Origin: Synaphobranchus kaupii
Lineage: Eukaryota; Chordata; Actinopteri; Anguilliformes; Synaphobranchidae
Direction of reading: 5' to 3'
DNA length: 64,000 bases
NCBI GenBank assembly: GCA_029718625.1
Contig: CM056379.1
Coordinates: forward strand, 62,647,626 to 62,711,625
The notes below the pieces were generated by a model that saw nothing but the letters and a program-made list of their open reading frames with translations, searched no databases and was not told the origin of the DNA. The position numbers were made by a program, and so were the translations under genes. Positions 32,450-43,662 of this stretch are shown piece after piece. Numbering within the stretch: position 1 is the stretch's first letter; the number at the start of each line of letters is the position of its first letter.

Positions 32450-34239
32450 TATATATGTATGTATATAAGAGTGTATGTGTCCTATATGATGTATGCATGT
32501 GTGCATTTTGTGGAAATATGCAAACATTTGATTAAAATGAAATGAAATAAAAATATTTTCTAAAAGTCTTAAAATCAACTTTAATACTAGTAAATTAACT
32601 AAGTGTACATAACATTAATTAAAAATGTTGTGGCTTCAATAATCCAACACTCAAACTTTTATTTTTAAAGCACTTCAGATTCAAATAAATACAACTATGC
32701 ATATATATATATATTTCTTTAAGTGAAGTTTGGTGAAAACACAAGTTATTGCACTTTATTAATCCCAATAGGGACATTCATCTTTGTTTGATCAAGATTT
32801 AGTTTATTTTACTTTTTTTTAAGTGAAGATTGGTGAAAGTTAGGTTAGCACTTCAATCCCAATAGGGAAATTCATCTTGTTTTGAAATTTTTTTGTGTCA
32901 AATAAAAACAAAGCTTATTTGAATGATTTCCTTGTCGTTTCTAGTTTTTAAGAGGAAAAAATCGATTAAAATCATAAATCGGATGTGGTGTGAAAAAATC
33001 GGAGATTTTATTTTTAGTCCATATCGCCCAGCCCTACCTAAAATATGGAAATACAGTTGTAAAATAGGCGTATTAGTATTCTATAGAAATAACGTTAGGC
33101 TATTCAACACTGGCTTGTCGGATGCGTAACTCCAAGCTTCCATGTCCGGGCTACGAGCTGCCGAACTTCATAAGCACAGCACAGTTTTTTTTTTTTTTTT
33201 CTTCCCGGTAGTGTAGTCTAACGTTGTCTGCGGGAAATCTTTTGGTAGCTAGGTTTAGTTTAGTTTTCTGTAGTGCAATGGATGTAAGGTATGTTGATTT
33301 GCTTCGTAGTAGCCTAGCTTGTACCTGCTTCCTGACTAGCAGCTGACTGACGTTTCTCTGGCAAAACTAACGTTGGCTAACAAGCTTAATTGGACAACGC
33401 ATATTTCCCAGGAATCTTAGCCAGCAAGAAAACAATAGATACTACTAAGAAAGTAGCCTACCAGAGATTATTCTTCTGATTTATAATTATAATTAAAAGT
33501 GTTTGCAGTAAGATACATTATCTGCAGAGTACCGTAGACTAGAGCAATGTTCGGAGGCTATAGTAATTTTTTAAAAGAGACTAACCATGAATCATATATG
33601 TTTAGGGTATTGGAGGTTTATAAATGTGATGTCTTATGGGATTGCAGTTTATTGTAGGCCATTGTCAATTCTTAATGTATTATCGTAAATTCTTAATTTT
33701 CCTAGTAGTTAATTTTATGGTGACATTGTGTTCTGTGTGAAAAGGATAAACTGAACAGAGCTGAAGTGAAGAAATCAATGAAGACATAATAAAGAAATGT
33801 TGGCCGAGGCGAGCGTTGAAGGTTCGGTTTACAGAGTCAGACATGACCGCAGTGGAAGAGGACAGCAGGCTCCACACAGACAAACTTTTTTGTCGGCATT
33901 TGTGTGAGATTAAAACATGTAGCCAATAGCACAGTTATTTATAGAATTTATTTTTTACATTAATGCAAGAACACGATGTTAACCAGATGATATTCTGCGT
34001 TGAAACTTTTTTCTTTGCTTGACAAATGGCCATGGGATGCCTGTTCCCATAACGTTAGCTAGCCCACTGCATTACTGTCGTGGTGTCCAGTGACTGAATT
34101 GTTTAACTAACAAGCTACAAGTGAACAGTTAATATTGTAAACGTGTCTTTGCCTTTGCAATAAAAAAACATTCTTGCATGAGAAAACCAGAACATGTGCA
34201 CACTGTTTGAGTCCAAAATGAAATTCCACTTTAATATCA

Positions 34240-34306
34240 ACCAGGCGAGGTACGAACCCACGTCTCTCGCAATACTAAGGCTTGACGCTAACCATCTTAT
34301 CCAGAA
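34240..34306 (-). repeat. tRNA-like module, inner tandem copy of the right arm
   Basis: On the minus strand it reads AAGATGGTTAGCGTCAAGCC then GTGGGTTCGTACCTC, the A-box and B-box regions of a diverged tRNA-like sequence. Its place relative to flanking blocks equals that of 34955-35028. Confidence 0.5.
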
Positions 34307-34740
34307 AGAAAACAATAGATACTACTAAGAAAGTAGCTTACTAGAGATTATTCTTCTTCTTCTTATTATTATTATTATAATTAAAAGTGTTTGCAGTAAG
34401 CTACATTGTCTGCAGAGTAGCGTAGACTAGAGCAATGTTCGGAGGCTATAGTAATTTGTGACTAACCATGAATCAGATATGTTTGGGGAATTGGAGGTTT
34501 ATAAATCCGATGTCTTAAGGGATTGAAGCTTATAGTAGGCTATCGTCGATTCTTAATGTATTATCATAAATTCTTAATTTTCCTCGTAGTTAATTTTATG
34601 GTGACATTGTGTTATGTGTGAAAAGGATAAAGTGAACAGAGCTGAAGTGAAGAAATGAATGAATAAAGAAATGTTGGCCAAGGCAAGGGTACGTTGAGGT
34701 TCGGACTTCAGTCAGTCATGACCGCAAGAGCAGAGCGTAA

Positions 34741-34787
34741 CACCCTCCCCAAACCAGACACGTGCGAGGGTTTGGGGAGGGTGTGAT
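34741..34787. repeat. GC-rich hairpin, right arm
   Basis: CACCCTCCCCAAACC pairs with GGTTTGGGGAGGGTG. It corresponds to the hairpin at 27329-27376 in the left arm. The loop differs but the stem is preserved. Confidence 0.85.
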
Positions 34788-34954
34788 ATAGTACAAGTGA
34801 AATACAAGTGAAACATTGAACAGTTAATATTGGAAACCTCTTTTGCCTTTGCAATAAAAATACCTTAATGTGTTAATGTGAAAATAATAACAGTCTAATA
34901 AATGAAAAGTACTTAACAGTTGCACATTGTTTTTGTGGAAAATAAGCATGTGTC

Positions 34955-35028
34955 CTGCTAGGCTCGAACCCACAATCCTCTGTGTCAGAGACAGCAACTC
35001 TGACCATTAGGCCGCAGTAGCTTCTTGG
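34955..35028 (-). repeat. tRNA-like module, outer right arm
   Basis: On the minus strand TGCGGCCTAATGGTCAGAG is a good A-box region and GTGGGTTCGAGCCTAGC a good B-box region, separated by a potential anticodon-like stem. The acceptor stem is not conserved. It is the best preserved of the four modules. Confidence 0.6.
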
Positions 35029-36720
35029 AAAGAGTGAAGCCATTAGCTATATTGACATTAAAAAACATTAGTATGAATAAGCTTGATGAGCAAGTATACG
35101 GACCATACCCTCAAAGAATAATTCTCCCCATTGGATAACATCGCGACGGAGGCAGGCAGTTTGGCAGGAAAAATAGGAAGAAGAAGAAGGAGAAAAACGG
35201 CAAAATAACCCAAGTTTGGGGCTTTATTGTGTGGATGTGTGAAATTGTATCTGAATGCTGTGGTTACATGAGGTCAGAACATACAGAAGTTAATGTTTTT
35301 AAGGGCTGAGAGTCTATGGTAATTGTGGTTACCCTGAAAAGTGCCAAACTCTCGATGCTGTATAGGTATGGGGCATGCCCTGCCAAGCCATAACTTGGCG
35401 AATGGCATACCTGCCATCCCAATCCGTTTCATATTTTGTACAGTTTGTGAACCAGAAAATTGAAAGTTTTACCTTATTCACATATGTGACTCTCAGAGGT
35501 TCACTGTAAACTAGAGTGGTGGAACTTCGTTTTTTCACCGGGGGTTGTGTATTCAATGCCCATAATTTACATATGAATTATGAAAATAAATTAATTTAAG
35601 GTATGATAATAAATGTTAGATGGATCTTCTTTAATTTAAGCCATTATCAGTGTTTGTGTAATGTTGACATCTGGAGTTATAAAGCTTTAAACAGAACGGT
35701 ACAAAACAGACGAAAATGGTTAAGCAGTTAAGAAACGGTGCATGTTATCCTCAATCGAAATGTCATGATCAATGCTTACTGTTAACATGGCGGCTTTGCA
35801 GCTACTGCTGTTTTGGTGACAGCTTTTAAAAAAGGCATCCAACTTCAGCAACTTAGCTACCTTTTCTGCTGGTCCGTTTTCTATACTAAGATGAATTTAT
35901 AAGGCATTTTGGGTAGCTTTGTCGTAGCTTGGATTTCTCTTTCCTATCTTCCTGACTAGCTAAGTAGCTAACTGACATTCAAATTTCACTGGCAAAACTA
36001 GCAGCAGTAGTTGACAACAACACACACAGGCATATTTCCCAGCAATCTTAGTCAGAATAAAAAAAGAAGACAATATTACCGTCAAAGAAAGTCGCCATAG
36101 ATTATTATTAGTAGTACAGTACTTAAGTACTTATACTTATAATTAATAGTGCTTGCAATACATTGTCTGCAAAAGTATGGCATGTTAGGAGGCTATTGTA
36201 AATGTTTTAAAGTGAGTAACCATGAATCGTATATGTTTGTTGAACTGAGGGTATATAATACACATGTAATTTACTTGATTACTTAATTTTCTCGCACCAT
36301 TTTCGCATTTGGTTGTGAAAGTCGGGAGGTAAAAGTGACTAGTTTGGCTTTTTAAAATATTTCTGTCATTTGGGGGAGAACGGCAGTATCCTGCCTATGT
36401 CCGGCGCAGTTAAAATTTTTTCCTGGTACTGTAACATTGTACAGTAAATGTTTTATTGTAAACAACTCGTTCTTTGTTTACATTCAAATTTTCTCCCCAA
36501 AAAACATTGTATGTGTCCTTGTGGTCTAATAAACATGTTGAATGTATTTCCTGTGTTTTTTTGTTAATGTTTTGAATGTTACACTGTTGACATCCCGCCG
36601 CCATTTTTTAAGCCAGAAACAGCTAAAATTGTGTAAACGTCATGAATGGCGGTTCCTGCTCATTTGATTGACATGGCCAGGCCATGTGGGCAGGCTTCCA
36701 GGTAAACTCGCCGAAACATG

Positions 36721-36962
36721 CCTCACGCAAATACGCGAACGTGGACGCTTCGAACTATGCAAACAGTTTTTTTTTTGCCATGACATTTGTGAAAGACAAG
36801 CCAGAGCGTTGCAGCAAGGGACGCTATAGCAGCAACAACAGTAAACAACTTTCTTGTTCGATCTGTGCTTTCCTCTGGTTTGTCTTTCACAAATGTCATG
36901 GCAAAAGAAAAACTGTTCGCGTAGCTCGAAGCATCCACGTTCACGTAGCTATTTGCGTGAGG
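36721..36962. repeat. Foldback repeat with arms of about 86-90 bp
   Basis: Arm 36721-36806 pairs with 36873-36962. Both include GTGAAAGACAAACC/GCC and GACATTTGTGAAAG blocks and their complements. The open frames on both strands here are translations of the arms. Confidence 0.85.
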
Positions 36963-37040
36963 TATGTTTCTGCCCTTACTCATTAGCAAGATGTTTTCAG
37001 CCGAGGAGGTAACAATATCATTAGCTATAAAAATAGCGCC

Positions 37041-37258
37041 CATTACATTACATTATAGCCATTTAGCAGAAAAATCGCTTTTATCCAAAGCGACATACAA
37101 TAAGTGCATACAGAAAATCATAATTTTGTAATTCTGCTCGGTTCATTCTGTAGCAATCAACATCCAGTGGTCGTGGCCCCAGAGTAAGGGTGAGGGGCAG
37201 TCATTACATAAACATTACATTACAGTCATTTAGCAGACGCTTTTATCCAAAGCGACAA
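37041..37258. mobile_element. Two partial copies of a common fish DNA repeat
   Basis: The phrase CATTTAGCAG followed by CGCTTTTATCCAAAGCGACA occurs at 37041-37097 and again at 37205-37258. A related piece is at 61650-61700. This motif is widespread in fish and usually belongs to non-autonomous DNA elements. Confidence 0.5.
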
Positions 37259-37260
37259 TC

Positions 37261-37895
37261 GTGTTTGTGGTGGGCGGGGCAGGGCCAGGGGAAGAGGACA
37301 GCTTGATCAGAGTGACCGTGATAGAGTCAACAGACTCCGTCCGGGAGGAGAAACACTGCCATCTCAACGAAGTTGAGACGGAGCGGCACTTTATCACAAA
37401 ATGCAAAAAATACAATCAAATCAGAAATAAATATTTTCCCAAAATAAATTAGAGATACCCTCAATTAAAAAATTTAACAGACATCCAAAAACTCCCCATC
37501 CTCTTAGGAGAGGAGAGGACGTGCTGTGACCTGGCTGCCTGCCATCGGACAGTGAGTGACAGAGATCATTATAAACCTATTTAAATTTTTTATATTTACT
37601 ATATTCACTTTATAAGATCATATGTGTTGTTCTCATCATCATTATTATCATTTCTATTGATAATTATTATTATTTTTAATTGTACTTTATTATTTTACAT
37701 TATTGTTATTTCTAAATCCATAATCAAAGAAAAGTTCTTGTTTTCATGTATGGTTACTGTTCATTCGTTTCTAGTCTTTGCTGTTTTATATTATTCAGAA
37801 TTAGATGTATGTCTTCGACTGTTTTAATGCAGTATGCTTTGACAATACAGATTCAATGTGTTGTCATGCCAATAAAGCGAATTGAATTGAGTCCA
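37261..37895 (+). mobile_element. LINE 3' end (I/Nimb-like tail)
   Basis: A short frame reads VETERHFITKCKKYNQIRNKYF, which resembles the Cys/His-containing C-terminus ('..HF...C..Y...R...F') of some LINE ORF2 proteins. The 3' UTR ends near CATGCCAATAAAGCGAATTG, a tail seen in several fish LINEs. Clade assignment is tentative. Confidence 0.55.
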
Positions 37896-38951
37896 CGGTC
37901 AGGGAAAATATGTGTGAAACGTCACCACAATGCTCATGCGTTGTCGTGCGCGTCTGAGAAGAACACGTGATAAGCAATTTTCGGGGAGCCCTTTTCTCCT
38001 ACGTGCTCAATATCGCCATCTAGTGTTCTGAAACTACATAGTATACCTTTAAACAATTACCAGTTAATGTTGTTCAATTTCTTAGCCTTTACAATAAAAA
38101 GACATTCTTTAATGTGAAAAAAACATTTATATGTGAAATGGACATTGTTTTTGTCAACAAAAAAAAATTTCCCCCTTTTGCATGTAAGTTCCAGATTCCA
38201 GGCATTGGCCATCCAGCGTGAGTTTTTTTTCTTGCGTGTATTCTTAGAACGTAACGTGGTTTATATCCTTATTATTCCTCATCTATAGGGAGTGACAAAT
38301 AAGTAAATAAACAGATAAATTAATGAATTCAAAGTATTTAGCCTATTTGTCTAATGGTACGTCGACAAGTTTCTTTTCTGCACAAAGGTAGCTACAAACA
38401 ATGACATGCCTAAATTCTGCACAAAGTCCAAGAAAACATGTTGGCTGACTTAATGTTGATATATGTCTGAATTAATGTTCTGTAGCCTTTAATGTAGCCT
38501 ACTCGGCGGATCGCTAGCCTGCAAATTTATTTGAAGAAATCAACAACACGGTTTGGTGACAGTCGAGTTTTAAATGAGCATATCTCACTTAATATTTGGA
38601 GTATAAAGATAATATTGTTATCGCCAGCAATCTGAGACTCCTGTTTATAGCTATTTATAAAACTCAAAATGCCATAACGCCTGCCCTGTCCTCTTTTTTT
38701 ATGTGGTCACCCTATACAGTGCAAAAGAAAATAGATGACTACTCTGATCATATCAACTATAGACTATATAACAATAAACGACTCGTAGGCACCGCATTGG
38801 AGTCATGTTTGCACTTTAGAATGACCCTTGTCAAAGTGACCCTTGTGGAGACATTCTCAACTGAATGTTCTAATCACATATTTGTGATGGTACGCTTTGG
38901 GGCCAGTTCTGGAATTATCACTTATTTGTGATGGTACACGCAAAAGGGTTA

Positions 38952-39010
38952 ATTTAATCCAGGTCGCCCACGGCAAAGGCAACGACTTTAACCAGTAAGC
39001 CACAGCTAGT
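38952..39010 (-). repeat. tRNA-like module, third arm
   Basis: On the minus strand GTGGCTTACTGGTTAAAG is an A-box-like region; the B-box part is poorly kept. It sits about 190 bp from the CCCAAGTTTGGGGC block, as in the other arms. Confidence 0.45.
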
Positions 39011-39477
39011 CCATCGGAATGGCGATCGGACCTTTGTCTGTGTATCCTGCGATACTTGGAGCAGTGAGAATACCTGTATCAAACGTTTTTATTGACGGAG
39101 GAGATGTTGTTATCCAATGAGGAGAATTATTCTTTGTGGGTATGGAGCATTCTTGGCAACGAATTTGGCGGGAAAAAGAAGAAGAGGTAGAAGAAAAAAT
39201 GCAAAAACAACCCAAGTTTGGGGCTTATACCCAAGCATTGTGTGGAATTTTGAAATTGTACTTGAATTCTGTGTGGTTACATGAGGTCCGAAAGTGCAGA
39301 AGTTAATGTTTTTAAGGGCTGAGAGTCTGTGGTCATTGTGATTATTTCTGTAAGAAACCGTGAAAAGTGGCAAGCTCTGTGCTGGTATGGGTAGGTACAT
39401 AGGTATGGGGCATGCCCCGAAGGAATGTTGCATAAAAAATGTTGGGATAAATGTTGCATAAAAAATGCTGCTGCAGA

Positions 39478-39712
39478 ACCCCCGTCAGCCGGTAGTAGGA
39501 AGGAGGGCGCCACATCCTCTTCAGGGCGCGACTCCTCTTGCTCCTGACCGCAATCCAGCTCGCCCGGGGCCCTTGTGTGCGGAACAAATTTCACAGAGTC
39601 CCTCCCTCCACCCCGGGAGCAGCCGCCAATTGCTGCTCCCTCTGGCACCGGCCATACTCGGATCTGGCAGGACCGGGGATCGAACCCCCGATCGATCCAC
39701 CACGGCGCCTAT
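39478..39712 (-). mobile_element. SINE-like repeat
   Basis: Minus-strand sequence with GGGGGTTCGATCCCCGG (a tRNA T-arm-like B box) near its start and the GTCAGCCGG...GGGTTCTGCAG region at its end. A related fragment is at 49085-49210. Open frames on both strands here are chance frames in GC-rich DNA. Confidence 0.55.
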
Positions 39713-40175
39713 ATTCCGGGTCAATTTGACTCGATTCAGTGTTTTGACGTCTCTTAAAAACCAGTTTTATTTTGTTCTTTCGACCATTAGGGTCGTCAAC
39801 TAACGAATTACCTTCTTGTTGCCGGATGCATCGAGACTCTTATACTAACCATTTGTCATGGACATGACCTCTGTGTGACAACGTAATTCCTTCCTATAAA
39901 GGAAGGTGCGTCAATGCGGAAGTCCTCTTCTTCTCGCCGATGCTAGAATGGAGACGTGAGACTTGGTAGCATTGCTACTAAGACACTGGGTATCATTTTT
40001 TCTTTTGTTATTGCTAACGCTAAACTTGCTAACGCTAATCATTTTTGTATAGTATATAGTGCGGTTAGGTTAGTGCCGCGTTTATTACATCTGAGGAATA
40101 ATTGTATTCCTTTTTCAGATTATTTTGTACTTGGGGAAGTAGTTTTTACCCCAGTGCTGATTAGAATCTATCCTG

Positions 40176-40490
40176 ATGTGGTTGCACCCCAGTGAGATTT
40201 TGTTTTTTCACAATCTGTGAGCGTGTGCACTCCGTTGATTGACTAAGTGCTGCAAGGAGTGTCTGAGTCTACTCTGGGTGTGGTCGCACCCCAGGGAGGC
40301 TTTTCCCAATCGGTGAGTGTGTGCGCTACTTTGATTGATTTAAGTGCTGCAGGGTATGGTACAGTATGATTGACTAAAGCTACAAGGAGTGTCGCTGATT
40401 CTGAGTCTACCCTGGGTGTGGTCGCACCCCAGTGAGACTTTTCCCAATCGGTGAGCGTGTGTGCTACGTTGATTAGTTTGTGTAGCAGAT
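40176..40490 (+). repeat. Tandem repeat in the DIRS leader
   Basis: Three degenerate units each start with GTGTGGTCGCACCCCAG or close variants (near 40176, 40278 and 40416). They continue with TTTTCCCAATCGGTGAG and a TTGATTGA block. Unit length is roughly 100-140 bp. Confidence 0.7.
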
Positions 40491-40586
40491 TGTGAGCATG
40501 TCGCTCCATTTTCTGCCCCTGCATTTCCCCCTCAAGTTCACCCATCCACGGTTGCGTCATCGGGTGTCCTTCATTTTACTCCAGGC

Positions 40587-41090
40587 ATGAGCACCTTGTG
40601 CACGGAAAATGGGGGAGCCATGCAGATGGCTGATAGTCACACCAGGTGCTGCCTGTTCCTTGGTTTAGGGCACCTGCAGGATTCATTCGGCGCTTGTGGT
40701 ATCTCCAGAGGAGGCGGTTCAGGCAGATGCCCGCTGCCCTGATGATCTGCTCTGGAGGTCATATAATGCACTTCGATCAGCGACGCATCTCTCAGGTGTT
40801 TGCGTTTATGACACGTGAGCTTAGTCTTGTGATGTTCTTGCTCACGATGACTCGGCTTCAGGTGTGGTTGGCTCAGTCCCCTCTCCCTGAAGCCACAAAG
40901 AGAACTATGCAAGACCTGCCCATTATCCCCGGCCAGGTCTTTACAGAGGTAGCCAGGCAGATGTTTGAGTGCTCTGTGGAGGCATTAAAATACATGGAGC
41001 GGCAGATGCCCCACTCAATCCTCTTCTGTTCGTTGAACCCAGCCTATGGCTCATCATGCACAGGCCTCATATAAGAAGGGAGTCCCTCAT
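40587..41090 (+). pseudogene. DIRS gag-like ORF, broken
   Basis: A possible start at 40587 reads MSTLCTENGGAMQMADSHTR then CCLFLGLGHLQD, a Cys/His-containing stretch like that in DIRS gag. The sequence then changes frame, and the remainder (to about 41090) reads ALMICSGG, TMTRLQVWLAQSPLPEATKR and ALKYMERQM. It is at least two frames now. The role is inferred from position before the RT. Confidence 0.6.
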
Positions 41091-41128
41091 AGCGAATTCA
41101 TGACACAACCCCATGGGTCCACCTAGTT

Positions 41129-42150
41129 TTGCCGAGACTAACTGGCGAATTGGGTGGCCCTCACAAAGGACCCGTGGATTTTCGCCACAATCTCATGGGG
41201 TTATCGCCTCCAGTTCAACCGTCTGCCCCCAACATTTCCGAGGTCAGGTATACAGGCATCCGTGACCCCATCCAGTCAGGGATGCTGAGTCAGGAAATTA
41301 CAGGCCTCCTGGAGAAGTGCGCCGTGTCAGTGGTGCTTCCCTCCGGAAGTCCTGCACACTGTGAAAACAGGGGATTGGTTCACGGCTGTGGACTGGAAAG
41401 AGGTGTATTTTCACATTCCTATCGGAGTGGAGCATCATCATTTCCTGTGCTTTGCATTCCGAGGTTGAGCATACCAATTCAATGTCCTCCCATTCGGCCT
41501 TTCTCTGGCCCCCCGCGTATTCACCCGCGATAGGAGCTCTGTTCTATCACCGCTCCGGCCGAGAAGATTGAAAATCCTACCTGGATGATTGGCTGATATG
41601 TACCGAGTCATACAGTATGGTGTTCTCACACACTGCCCAGACATTAGGACACATCTCCAGTCTGGGCATTAATGTTAATTATGGCAAGAGCCAACTAGTG
41701 CCGAGCCAGTCCATCGCTTATATCGGACTGCTGCTTGATTCAAGGAGCATGAGGGCATCTTTGACGCCCCGCCGCATAGCCACTGTACTCGATTGTGCGT
41801 TGGTTCCAAGTGAACGTGGTCCTCAAAATGAGGGTTTTTCATAGGTTTTTAGGCCTGATTGCGGCCATCTCAGCAGTCGTGCCTTTCAGACTCCGGGCAG
41901 CCACACCAGGAAGAAAACGTGACAATGAGGTCAGACAACACCTCGACAGCTTATCACATAAATCACCAAGGCGGAGCAACGTTCCGCCAGTCCTTCAGTG
42001 TCCCAGCACCGCTCGAACTGGGTGCTTCCCAGAGTGGCCTCTCTTCATGCCGTACACCTCTGAAGTGTCCAAAACGATACAGCAGACTTTTTATCTCGCC
42101 AGGAGATTCATCCCAGCGAATGGCGTCTCCACCATGTGGTGGAGTTGGTA
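41129..42150 (+). pseudogene. DIRS reverse transcriptase and RNase H, broken
   Basis: RT blocks over several frames: TVKTGDWFTAVDWKE near 41350, YQFNVLPFGLSLAPRVFTR near 41480-41527, YLDDWLIC at 41578-41601 (the polymerase YxDD centre, with the DWLI ending typical of DIRS), and then LGHISSLGINVNYGKSQLVP and IAYIGLLLDSRSMRASLTP at 41645-41780. An RNase H-like piece, MRSDNTSTAYHINHQGG, lies near 41918-41970. At least four frame changes or stops interrupt it. Confidence 0.8.
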
Positions 42151-42201
42151 TGGCGACAGAGTCCACTCACTGTCCCCAATGGTTCTCGATAGCTGTGGCC
42201 G

Positions 42202-43165
42202 ATGGAACTGTGGTTTCCAATGCTCCTCTGCCTTCTTTGCAGATCACCCTGGAAACTCCCGATCCGGACAGACCTGCTGTCGGTTCTTAATTCTAGAGCC
42301 CCTGCCACGAGGAGGGCCTATGGATATATTTGGCAGTTGTTCTGCACATGGTGCTCACAGCAATGCGCGGACCCCGTACATTGTCCAATTTCTGTCATAC
42401 TGGATTTTTTACAATCCATGCTTGATCACAGTAAGGCGGCCAGCACTCTAAAGGTTATGCTGCTGTCATATCTAGCAGGCATGTGTGGGTGGACAACAGG
42501 CCTGCAGGGAGCAATCACCTTGTCAGCCAGTTTCTGAGGTGTGCCCGGCAACGGAGACCTGCGAGGTCCCTGGTGGCTCCCTCATGGGATCTCCATTTGG
42601 TTTTGCGAGCACTTACGGGTCAGTCCTATGAGCCTCTCGATATAAGTGGCTTTTCTTTAAGACAACATTTCTACTAGCAATGGTCGGCTAGACGCATTGG
42701 TGAGCTCTGCACGCTCTCCATCAGCACAGACTGTCTTAGGTGGTGGCCGAATGAGTCACACTGTGGCCCAATCCCAATCCATCTTTTCTGCCCAAAGTTG
42801 TTTCGGCTTTTCATATTACCAGGCAAGGACCTGGGGGATGCACAATTGGTATGTCCAGTGCGTGCACTGTGATGCTACGTAGAAGCTACCGCTTCCATCA
42901 GACGTACAGGGCAACTCTTTGTCTGCTATGGCAAGTCTAAGGGAAAGGCACTCTCGGCTCAGAGCCTCTGCCACTGGGCAGGGAAGGCGATAGCTACAGC
43001 CTATCAGGCTAGTGCTAGTCCCTTACCTAAGAATGTCCAGTGTAGGTTAACAAGGAGCATGGCTATGTCATGGGCAGCACTGAAAGGTGTACCACTTCAT
43101 GAGATCTGTGAGGCGGCGACTTTGGAGTCCCCCTGCACATTAATTATAAAAAAACAATTAAATTA
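42202..43165 (+). pseudogene. DIRS tyrosine recombinase, broken
   Basis: The N-terminal core-binding part reads NSRAPATRRAYGYIWQLFCT and ISVILDFLQSMLD. Later frames carry LFVCYGKSKGKALSAQSLCH and LTRSMAMSWAALKGVPLHEI then CEAATLESPCT, matching the C-terminal catalytic region of DIRS recombinases, which normally has R, HxxR and Y. The His of the HxxR box appears changed in CRLTR. Stops and shifts occur near 42540, 42676 and 42880. It would have inserted the circular DNA form into the genome. Confidence 0.75.
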
Positions 43166-43390
43166 AATTGAATTAAATAAAACAAAGGTTATGACTGTAA
43201 CCACGGTTTTATGAGTTCCGGATGACCATTAGGGGTCATAGTCACTCGGGACCCTTTAAGGGCGAGAAGGGTTTTGAGGACTTCCACATTGATGCGCCTC
43301 CCTTTATAGGAAGGAATTACATTGTCACGCAGAGGTCATGTCCATGACAAATGGTTAGTATAAGAGTCTCAATGCATCCGACAATAAACC

Positions 43391-43662
43391 CTCCTCCTGT
43401 GTAAAACTAATTGCCAGGTTAAAAAGTGTTGGACAACTGATTCTAGACGATGACTGATCAGGTTATTCTTTGATTGGCCTTCTGATTAGTGGGACCAAAA
43501 AATGATTGACAGTAACCTTGCCCACTCAAAGTCTGACACACATACTTGAAAATCAAGGTAAATTTCTACGTACATGACAGAAAATCAGCTATTGCAAATA
43601 TTTGTGACCTGATGCAAGATACATTATTCACGTAACATTTCATGTGGTTCAAGACTTCTTAC
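43391..43662. other. Intron 5' part beside the retsat exon
   Basis: Unique-looking AT-rich sequence with no repeat or frame that I recognise, leading to the exon donor at 43662. Confidence 0.5.

Larger units (their letters stand above)
30159..33036 (+). mobile_element. hAT element in the right foldback arm, itself split by a Tc1
   Basis: Target duplications CCTAAAAT lie at 30151-30158 and 33037-33044. Terminal repeats start TAGGGCTGGGCGATA on both ends. Without the Tc1 the element is about 1.35 kb and keeps only the 5' part of a BED-finger transposase gene. Confidence 0.93.
26707..35424. mobile_element. Giant foldback repeat with arms over 2 kb
   Basis: The left arm (about 26707-28875) is matched in reverse by 29520-30158 plus 33037-35424. 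The tip, ATTGGGATGGCAGGTATGCC, is inverted at the right end (near 35405-35424). Matching blocks run inward through CCCCAAACTTGGGTT, a tRNA-like module, a strong hairpin and long AT-rich sequence. The right arm is longer because a part is tandemly duplicated (about 33420-34308 and 34309-35424). A hAT interrupts the right arm at 30159-33036. No transposase of its own was found, and its class is unknown. Confidence 0.82.
35930..39420. mobile_element. Third, diverged arm of the foldback family, with insertions
   Basis: Blocks 35930-36250, 38040-38180, 38952-39010 (tRNA-like) and 39190-39420 follow the order of the right arm of the giant foldback: CTTCCTGACTAGC, then the TTTACAATAAAAA region, the tRNA-like module, then CCCAAGTTTGGGGC and GGGGCATGCCCC. 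The middle (about 36310-38040) is foreign. Similarity is lower than between the two main arms. Confidence 0.6.
39745..43390 (+). mobile_element. DIRS-type tyrosine-recombinase retrotransposon, degenerate
   Basis: Inverted termini 39819-39926 and 43276-43384 share GACTCTTATACTAACCATTT and neighbouring blocks. Between them, on the plus strand, are gag-like, RT/RNase H-like and tyrosine-recombinase-like frames in DIRS order. There is no DDE integrase and no flanking target duplication, as expected for DIRS elements, which integrate by recombinase. All frames are broken. Confidence 0.85.
4106..43662 (-). other. retsat: retsat intron of about 39.6 kb, packed with transposons
   Basis: The interval joins two exons with compatible phase: exon end G plus GA gives a glycine codon. 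It starts with GTAAG at 43662 and ends with CTGCAG at 4106. Inside are a complete Gmr1-type LTR element, a LINE with both ORFs, an L2, two Tc1 copies, several hATs, a giant foldback and a DIRS element. Confidence 0.85.

Noticed and set aside
39277..39803. Overlapping open frames on both strands
   Set aside because: They lie in a GC-rich SINE-like repeat and the third foldback arm; none has a domain.
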